Source: Amycolatopsis mediterranei
GTDB taxonomy: Bacteria > Actinomycetota > Actinomycetes > Mycobacteriales > Pseudonocardiaceae
Reading direction: 5' to 3'
DNA length: 64,000 bases
Assembly: GCF_026017845.1 (NCBI RefSeq)
Contig: NZ_CP100416.1
Span: 6,467,652 to 6,531,651 of the forward strand
Shown piece after piece: positions 58,411-64,000 of the stretch. The notes beneath the pieces are model-generated. The model did not search any database, was not told where the DNA came from, and saw nothing but the letters and a program-made list of their open reading frames with translations. The translations under genes were made by a program, and so were the position numbers. Each line of letters begins with the position of its first letter. The stretch's first letter is position 1.

Positions 58411-58887
58411 ATGGACGCGATCACCGCACCCAGTCTGGCCCAGTTGATCAACCGCGCGTCCCGCGCACTCGCACGCGTCGGAGACATCGCACTCAAACCT
58501 CTCGGCCTGCGCTACGCCCAGGTGCCCGTGCTCGCGCTGCTGCGAGAGGGTGCGGAGCCGACCCAGAAGGACCTGGCCGAAGCCACCGGCATCGAGCAGC
58601 CCTCCATGGCCCAGTTGCTCAGCCGGATGGACCGCGACGGGCTCATCCACCGTGCACCCCACCCCCGCGATGCGCGCAGCCAGACGATCACCCTGGCGCC
58701 CGGAACCGACGCGCGGGTGGCCAACGCGCACGACCGGCTCGCCGCCCTCGACAAGCGGGCCGTCGCGGGATTCACCCCCGCCGAGGTCGCAACCCTGAAG
58801 GACCTGCTGACTCGGCTCGGCAACAATCTCGACCGGGCGAAAGGCGCGATCACCGACGAAGCGGTCGCTCCGCGTTCCGGTGACTGA
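58411..58887 (+). CDS. MarR-family transcriptional regulator
   Basis: The 158-residue protein has a MarR winged helix (about 35-115): RYAQVPVLALLREGAEPTQK, DLAEATGIEQPSMAQLLSRM and DRDGLIHRAPHPRDARSQTI with TLA. Dimerisation helices are at both ends. AAAGGA stands before ATG 58411. It is divergent from the FAD monooxygenase, and the twin repeats between the two are its evident binding sites. It probably derepresses the monooxygenase when a phenolic or antibiotic ligand binds. Confidence 0.93.
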   Translation: MDAITAPSLAQLINRASRALARVGDIALKPLGLRYAQVPVLALLREGAEPTQKDLAEATGIEQPSMAQLLSRMDRDGLIHRAPHPRDARSQTITLAPGTDARVANAHDRLAALDKRAVAGFTPAEVATLKDLLTRLGNNLDRAKGAITDEAVAPRSGD

Positions 58888-59336
58888 TCATTTCCCGCGC
58901 CGAACAGATCCACCAGCCCGCCGCTTTCGTGCAAGCCCACCTACCGGGTAGGAGCAGGAGGGTCGTCACCAGCTGGACCACCTTGTCGAGCAGCCGGGCA
59001 AGGCTGCCGCGCAGGCCAGCCGCCTGCGGTCAGTACCGAGGGAGTGCGGACGGTGACTTCGAGGTTGTCACCGACACCGGGCCCAGCGACGCGGTCCGGG
59101 AACTGGCGGACGAACTCCGGCAGGTGAGCGGCGACTTCGCCAGGGCGACAGCGACCGTGTCCGGGGAGTTGCTCATCGGGCTACGGTGCCTGCCCGAAGC
59201 GCTCGGTCGCCGTTCGTTCAGCCGGTTCGACGGGCCGGCCACACGCTCACGATCGACGTCACAGTCAGCAAGGAACGCTTCGTCGGACGCCTCGTCGATG
59301 ATGTGGCTACTGTCGATCTCGGTGGCCACGCCCGTG
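58888..59336. other. Gap with degraded coding sequence
   Basis: Plus-strand frames read DFEVVTDTGPSDAVRELADE then LRQVSGDFARATATVSGEL, and after a shift near 59225 HTLTIDVTVSKERFVGRLVD followed by DVATVDLGG. They look like one decayed gene of about 110 codons without a start. I do not recognise the protein. Confidence 0.4.
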
Positions 59337-59831
59337 TCAGGGCGCTGCGTTTCGGTCCGGCTCCGCGGCCAGCCACCCGAAGTGGCGAGCGGTGTTCGCC
59401 AGGATGTCCATCAGCTGTGGTGCGATGCCGAACCGTTCGCGGTTGATCGTCAGGCTGTCCGCGAGGTCACCACGCAAAGTGGTGCGTTCGGTGGCCGCCT
59501 TCCAGTCCGCCAGCATCTCGAGCAGGTCGACCAGGGTCATGCCGTTGATCCCGTCGGCAAAGTGCTCCGGGTGATGACGGTTGTGCGCGTAATGGTGTCG
59601 CAGCCCCTCCCCCATCGCCTCGACCACGGCCCGGTACTCCGCGCTGCCGTAGGTCGCCGCCCGCAGTCGCGGCACGACCTCGTCGTAGACGGCCCGCTCC
59701 GGCTCGCGGGTCTTGCTCAGGTCGTGCCGGACCGACCGGTCAAGCAGCTCCTTGATCAGCTCGCCCATCAGCTCGGCGACTCGCAGGCTATGCCGAAGAG
59801 TGTCTGGCGTGGAGTCGTACGACATGGTCAT
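59337..59831 (-). CDS. DUF5662-like protein
   Basis: The 164-residue protein reads DTLRHSLRVAELMGELIKEL then LDRSVRHDLSKTREPERAVY, YRAVVEAMGEGLRHHYAHNR, HHPEHFADGINGMTLVDLLE and MLADWKAATERTTLRGDLAD. The HDLSK and HHYAHNRHHPEHF motifs, rich in His and Asp, are characteristic for DUF5662, a small family common in phages and bacteria and possibly HD-like metal-binding. Start may be ATG 59831 or the in-frame ATG two codons later. It is flanked on both sides by degraded sequence. Confidence 0.78.
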   Translation of the reverse strand: MTMSYDSTPDTLRHSLRVAELMGELIKELLDRSVRHDLSKTREPERAVYDEVVPRLRAATYGSAEYRAVVEAMGEGLRHHYAHNRHHPEHFADGINGMTLVDLLEMLADWKAATERTTLRGDLADSLTINRERFGIAPQLMDILANTARHFGWLAAEPDRNAAP

Positions 59832-61610
59832 GTACCCCCTGATGTGGGCCTCTCAGGCCATCAGCCAGGACGCGCGTGATGCCATTCCCGACGCGCCGGA
59901 TCAAGTGTGATCCGCAATGCCCACGTCGGTAATCCCACCACGGCCCAGCACGTCTCCAGTGTGCCCGCCACGCCCAGCCGGGACCGCTACCCGCGGCAGA
60001 AGCGCACGTTCGTTGTAGCTGCGGTTCGACCGGGGGTTGCCATGCGTTCTGCCGGAGGGGCATCGTGGTCGATCGGCATCGACCAGTGGGATCAACAGTT
60101 GGAGTGGGGCACTATGGATCCGCGCTGCGGAGCGGATCGAGGTGCCTGCGGACGAGCTCGTGACCGGCCCGGCGGACGTGGTCCCGTTGCCCGAGCGGTC
60201 CCTGGCCTCGGGCGGCGTGTTGGCCGCAGGATGGCTGTGGTGGTGGCGGACATTGCCGGCCCGGCCTTCGCTCACCGCGCCCTCCGAACCGCCGGGCATG
60301 ACTGAGCTGAGCAGATTCAGCCCACCGGACTTCGAGGGTCTTGTCGGCTATCCGTGCTGCGGCAGGTGGTGAGCACACGGTGGGCCGAGGCGAATGCATG
60401 GCATTCGGCCCGCAAGCGGGCCGGGATCGAGACCTTCCGAGCAGCGGTACGCGGGCGGGAAGGCGCGGTCGTGCGGGCAGTGGAAGCCGAGATCGGCGGC
60501 AGGGTGTCCCGCCCCGGGTTTGATGGAGACATCGAACACCCGGAGGATTCGTAGTCATGGCGGCACCACGGAAGTACCGGAGGAGTTGCGGGAGCAGGCG
60601 ACGCGGCTGGCGGTTGAGGCCAGGCCCGCGACAGCCGGGCGGCGTCCAGGGTGAACGTGCTGATGGCGGCTGCTTTGTCCGGGTGTTCGGTCACCAGCGC
60701 CGCGGCCCGGGCTTCCGCGGCACGCACGTCGCGAAGCAAGTCTATGGCCTGCTTGCGAAGGTACTCCAGGCTGGGCTGGTCGGGCCTGCGGTCCGCCGCT
60801 CAGGCCCGAAAGGGAAGTGGCCGATCCAATCATGGATGTGCGATCAGGGGGGCGCAGCCCTTCCCGCGGACCCGGAGGCGTCCAGCACGCCTGTTCCTCG
60901 GTCGTACCCGTGGCGCCGCTCGCCCGCCGACGGCCACGCCCTTTCGGTCGCCGCGTGCGGGAAGTCACCAGCAGACGGCCAATTCTTCCCGGCGGATCCA
61001 CTGTTCTCACCGGAAGTGCGACCATGTGATCAGCCGGGCCCATTCCCCTTTCCGGGCCGGCGGACATCGGCCGAACGGTCACTCTTTGTCGGCTTCTTGA
61101 GGTGCTGCTCGGCGACGCCGTACACCGGCTCACGGCAAGTGCCCGCCGCCTCCTTGTCGGTGCGGTGGCACACGTAGTCCGCGCTGTTGTCAGCTACCAG
61201 CCCGTTGGACACATCGAGGCGTTTCAGAGCTCGTCGGCGGAGGTGCAGGTTGATGTCGATGGGCCCCTCCAGATCGAGGCGGTCGCGGTCGGGATGGAAG
61301 TTGCGAAGCGTGAGACTCCATAAACCGATCGCGCCGGGGTGGCCGCGAAGTTCTCCGGGGCGGAGTGGTGGATGCGGCCGGCGAGTTCGATGAGGAAGTC
61401 GGTGATGTCGGGGCGGGTGTCAGTCGGCCACCTGCGACGGTGGCCGGCTGCGGTCTTCCAGCACGGGGTGGCGATCATCGCGGTCAGCGTGGCGATGTCC
61501 GGGTATCGGGGCGCGAGGGTGGCTTACCGGGCTGACCCCCGTGCCGGTCCGGCGCGGCCGCGACACGATCAAGGACTGACGCGCACGCGGCCGCGCCGGG
61601 CTGGTTCTCC
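59832..61610. other. Long debris region without an intact gene
   Basis: About 1.8 kb shows only broken pieces. On the plus strand there is an IS3-type scrap at 60557-60655. On the minus strand lie LLRDVRAAEARAAALVTEHP then DKAAAISTFTLDAARL (about 60640-60780) and LRNFHPDRDRLDLEGPIDIN then LHLRRRALKRLDVSNGLVAD (about 61200-61320), which I cannot name. Composition is GC-rich but codon bias is lost in all frames. Confidence 0.5.
60557..60655 (+). mobile_element. IS3-type transposase OrfA N-terminal scrap
   Basis: ATG 60557 begins AAPRKY, and one base off the frame continues EELREQATRLAVEARPATAG with a final R-R. Joined they give the typical start of IS3-family OrfA (M-A-A-P-R-K-Y-P-E-E-L-R-E-R-A-x-R). 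The helix-turn-helix and the second frame are missing and no inverted repeats are visible. Confidence 0.6.
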
Positions 61611-62882
61611 TCAGCGCAGAGAGCGGAAGGCGGCGCGGAGCTCGGCGCTGAACAGCCCGGGCTCCTCCCAAGCGGCGAAGTGCCCGCCCCGGTCCGGCGG
61701 GTGGTAATAGGAGAGCGTCGGGTACGAGGACTGCGCCCAGCTGCGCGGAGCCTGGAAGATCTCGCCCGGGAAGGCGCTGAACGCGACCGGCACGGTCACC
61801 GGCGGCGGGATCCGGCCTCCGCCTCCGGCGTGCATGCCTTCCCAATACCCGCGGGCGGCCGAGACACCGGTGCCGGTGAGCCAGTACAACGTGATGTTGT
61901 CGAGGATGTGCTCCCGGGTGAGGTTGCCCGACGACGCCTCGCCCAGGAAGACGCGGGCGATCTTGCGATAGCTGTCGGTGTCGTGGTCGAGCATCCACGC
62001 CGCCAGGGCGACGGGAGAATCCAGCAGCGCGTAGCCGATCGTTTCGGGCCGGGTGGACTGCTCGACCAGGTAGCCGCCACCGGTGGCGCCGAACACTTCG
62101 AGCGCGGCGTCCGCGGCCTTCTCCTCCTCGGTGTTCTTTGGCAGGCCAGCGGTGCTGCGCAACGCTGTGACCAGCAAGTTCAGGTGGATGCCGAGGAGCC
62201 CGGCGGGTGCCAGCCGCCCCAGAGCGTCGGTGACGGCGGCACCGACGTCGCCGCCCTGGGCGACGTAACGGGGGTAGCCGAGGCGGCGCATCAGCTCGGC
62301 CCAGGCGCGCGCGGTCCGGCTCGTGTCCCAGCCGAGCCCGGTCGGCTGGCCGGAGAAGCCGTAGCCGGGAATCGACGGCAGCACGAGGTCGAACGCGTCG
62401 GCAGCGGTGCCGCCGTACGCGGTCGGATTCGTGAGCGGCCCGACGGTCTCGAGCAGCTCCACGACGGAGCCTGGCCAGCCGTGGGTCATGATGAGCGGCA
62501 ACGCACCGGTGTGCCGTGAGCGCACATGGACGAAGTGGATGTCGACGCCGTCGATCTCGGTCATGAACTGCGGGAGCGCGTTGATCTTCGCCTCGAAGCG
62601 CCGCCAGTCGTATCGGGTGGTCCAGAAGTGGGCGAGTGCTTGCGCGGCCGCCAGTTGCACGCCCTGCGTGCGGTCGGCGACGAGTTCTCGTGACGGCCAG
62701 CGCGTCGCGGCGACCCGGTCGCGCAGATCGGCCAACTGCCGGCGCGGGACCGCGACCCGGAACGGATGGATCCCGGTTCCCGACGCGTACGCCGGGGGGT
62801 CGCCGAGCGCACTCGTCACCGCGACGGTGAGGCCGGCGGCGATTCCGCCCTGCAGCAGTTGCCGTCTTGTGGGTTCGAACAT
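61611..62882 (-). CDS. Epoxide hydrolase (microsomal-like, N-terminal EHN domain), exported
   Basis: The 423-residue protein starts with a Tat-like signal (TRRQLLQGGIAAGLTVAVTS). An EHN domain (about 38-145, HPFRVAVPRRQLADLRDRVA, RWPSREL) and an alpha/beta-hydrolase domain follow. The oxyanion motif is HGWPGSVVELLE, the nucleophile Asp lies in GGDVGAAVTDALG, and the late His sits in GGHFAAWEEPGLFS. The fold and motifs are those of mEH-type epoxide hydrolases, which open epoxides or act on juvenile-hormone-like substrates. The gene follows a paralogue after 12 bases, so both are one operon. Confidence 0.92.
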   Translation of the reverse strand: MFEPTRRQLLQGGIAAGLTVAVTSALGDPPAYASGTGIHPFRVAVPRRQLADLRDRVAATRWPSRELVADRTQGVQLAAAQALAHFWTTRYDWRRFEAKINALPQFMTEIDGVDIHFVHVRSRHTGALPLIMTHGWPGSVVELLETVGPLTNPTAYGGTAADAFDLVLPSIPGYGFSGQPTGLGWDTSRTARAWAELMRRLGYPRYVAQGGDVGAAVTDALGRLAPAGLLGIHLNLLVTALRSTAGLPKNTEEEKAADAALEVFGATGGGYLVEQSTRPETIGYALLDSPVALAAWMLDHDTDSYRKIARVFLGEASSGNLTREHILDNITLYWLTGTGVSAARGYWEGMHAGGGGRIPPPVTVPVAFSAFPGEIFQAPRSWAQSSYPTLSYYHPPDRGGHFAAWEEPGLFSAELRAAFRSLR

Positions 62883-62894
62883 GGATTTCCCCTC

Positions 62895-64000
62895 CTAGCG
62901 CAGTGCTCGGAACGCGGCTCGAACCTCGGCTGCGAACAGCTCCGGCTCTTCCCAGGCGGCGAAGTGACCGCCCCGTGCGGCGACCCCGAAATAGCTGAGC
63001 GTGGGGTACGACGCTTCGGCCCAGCTGCGCGGAGTCCGCCAGATCTCGCCGGGGAACGTGCTGAAGCCGACCGGAACCCGCGGCGCCGGAAGTGGTGGGC
63101 GGCCCGCGGTGGGAGCATCGGCTCCGTATGCCTCCCAATAGCTTCGGGCGGTGGATGCGCCGGTGCCGGTCAGCCAGTAGGCGGTGACGTTGTCGAGGAC
63201 GTGGTCGCGGGTGAGGTTGCCGGACGGCTTGCCGTCGACGAACGCGCCGGCGATCTTGTAGTAGGCGTCGGTGTCGTGGTCGATCATCCAGGCGGCGAGC
63301 GCGGACGGTGAGTCAAGCAGCGCGTACCCGATGGTCTGCGGCCGGGTGGCCATCTCCACGAAGTAGCCGTTGCCGGTGGTCTGGAATTCCTTGATCGCGG
63401 CGAGCGCTGCGCGTTCCTCCTCGGTGCCGTTCGGCAGCGACGAAGGGTCGTTGAGCGCGGGCACGAGCAGGTTGGTGTGGATGCCGGCCAGCCCCTGCGG
63501 GCCCAGTCGTCCGATCGCATCGGTGATGCCGGCCCCGACGTCGCCGCCCTGGGCGACGTAGCGGTCGTAGCCGAGCCGGCGCATCAGCTCGGCCCACGCT
63601 CGAGCGGTGCGTACGAGGTCCCAGCCGACCTCGGCCGGCTCCGCCGAGAAGCCGTACCCGGGCAGGGACGGCAGCACGAGGTGGAACGCATCCGTTGCGG
63701 CGCCGCCGTGCGCGGTCGGGTCGGTCAGCGGGCCGACGGAGTCGAGCATCTCGATGACCGACCCCGGCCAGCCATGGGTCATGATCAGCGGCAGCGCGTC
63801 CCGGTGCTGGGACTTGACGTGCACGAAGTGGATCTTCACGCCGTCGATCTCGGTCGTGAACTGTGGCAGCGCGTTGAGCCGGGATTCGACTCGCCGCAGG
63901 TCGTACTCGTCCTCCCAGTAACGGTGCAGAGCTCGCATCGTGGCCAGCTGCACCCCTTGCGAGCGGTCGCCGACCAGTTCCCGGGTCGGCCAGCGCGTCG
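62895..64000 (-). CDS. Epoxide hydrolase paralogue, 5' end outside the window
   Basis: The visible 368 codons (the frame is still open at the right edge, reading TRWPTRELVGDRSQG just inside) form the same EHN plus alpha/beta-hydrolase layout: HGWPGSVIEMLDS, GGDVGAGITDAIGR as nucleophile segment, and RGGHFAAWEEPELFAAEVRA. It is about two-thirds identical to its downstream neighbour by eye, so the pair arose by tandem duplication. Whether it has a signal peptide cannot be seen. It is probably the first gene of the operon. Confidence 0.9.
   Translation of the reverse strand, partial: TRWPTRELVGDRSQGVQLATMRALHRYWEDEYDLRRVESRLNALPQFTTEIDGVKIHFVHVKSQHRDALPLIMTHGWPGSVIEMLDSVGPLTDPTAHGGAATDAFHLVLPSLPGYGFSAEPAEVGWDLVRTARAWAELMRRLGYDRYVAQGGDVGAGITDAIGRLGPQGLAGIHTNLLVPALNDPSSLPNGTEEERAALAAIKEFQTTGNGYFVEMATRPQTIGYALLDSPSALAAWMIDHDTDAYYKIAGAFVDGKPSGNLTRDHVLDNVTAYWLTGTGASTARSYWEAYGADAPTAGRPPLPAPRVPVGFSTFPGEIWRTPRSWAEASYPTLSYFGVAARGGHFAAWEEPELFAAEVRAAFRALR

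Noticed and set aside
1..64000. CRISPR array, tRNA or rRNA genes
   Set aside because: No regularly spaced direct repeats, no CCA-type cloverleaf pattern and no rRNA-like conserved stretch were seen in reading the window; tiny RNAs could still be missed.

Overview
The window is very GC-rich DNA (roughly 70% or more) with strong third-position G/C bias, dense same-strand operons joined by ATGA, GTGA or TTGA overlaps, GAF-ANTAR regulators, a DevR/DosR-type response regulator, many TetR/MarR/ArsR regulators, P450s, and Tat-exported glycosidases with ricin-type lectin tails. This points to a large-genome actinomycete of the Pseudonocardiaceae type, with Amycolatopsis or a relative most likely. That assignment is inferred from gene content, since no rRNA or tRNA gene is present.

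Positions 1-17.2 kb look like a hypoxia/dormancy (DevR/DosR-like) stress island. It holds a GAF-GAF sensor kinase (cut by the left edge), an Acg-type nitroreductase, a DevR response regulator, a triple-BON protein, an SPFH protein, a GNAT, a phosphoribosyltransferase, two GAF-ANTAR proteins, an HPF-like ribosome factor with an anti-anti-sigma factor, a GCS2 ligase and several tiny proteins. Imperfect GGGNC-N4-GNCCC boxes, four of them with a GGGCCGWW core, lie in front of many of these genes. Mixed in are broken genes: a sigma factor, an acyl desaturase, an alanine-dehydrogenase-like gene, an XRE/TPR regulator and a phosphoketolase. The metabolic part of the island therefore appears to be decaying while the sensory and protective part stays intact.

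From 17.9 to 31.6 kb come a patatin-like phospholipase coupled to a damaged amidohydrolase with a divergent TetR, an exported GH95 glycosidase, a DUF1707 protein, and an MprAB-like two-component system. The latter is followed by DUF998 and a membrane-transporter/glycosyltransferase fusion, then UPF0158 and two unnamed conserved genes. From 31.6 to 43.7 kb there is a degraded inverted partial copy of a GH2-ricin gene, a STAND NTPase with TPRs and a possible amyloid-signalling motif, an SDR/TetR pair around a perfect palindrome, a decayed YCII/sigma pair, an ArsR/haloacid-dehalogenase pair around twin operators, and the intact GH2-ricin glycosidase.

From 43.7 to 51.9 kb come a LysR regulator facing an SDR/NADP-reductase/hydrolase operon, a TetR with SDR genes, a Ser/Thr kinase carrying an external CBM2-like domain, and an ECF41-type sigma factor. 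From 52 kb to the right end lie a broken methyltransferase, two P450s flanking a secreted polysaccharide lyase, an FAD monooxygenase with a divergent MarR, IS1380- and IS3-like transposase debris, a DUF5662 gene, and two tandem epoxide hydrolases, the second cut by the right edge. About twenty gene remnants make decay one of the most striking properties of the window.
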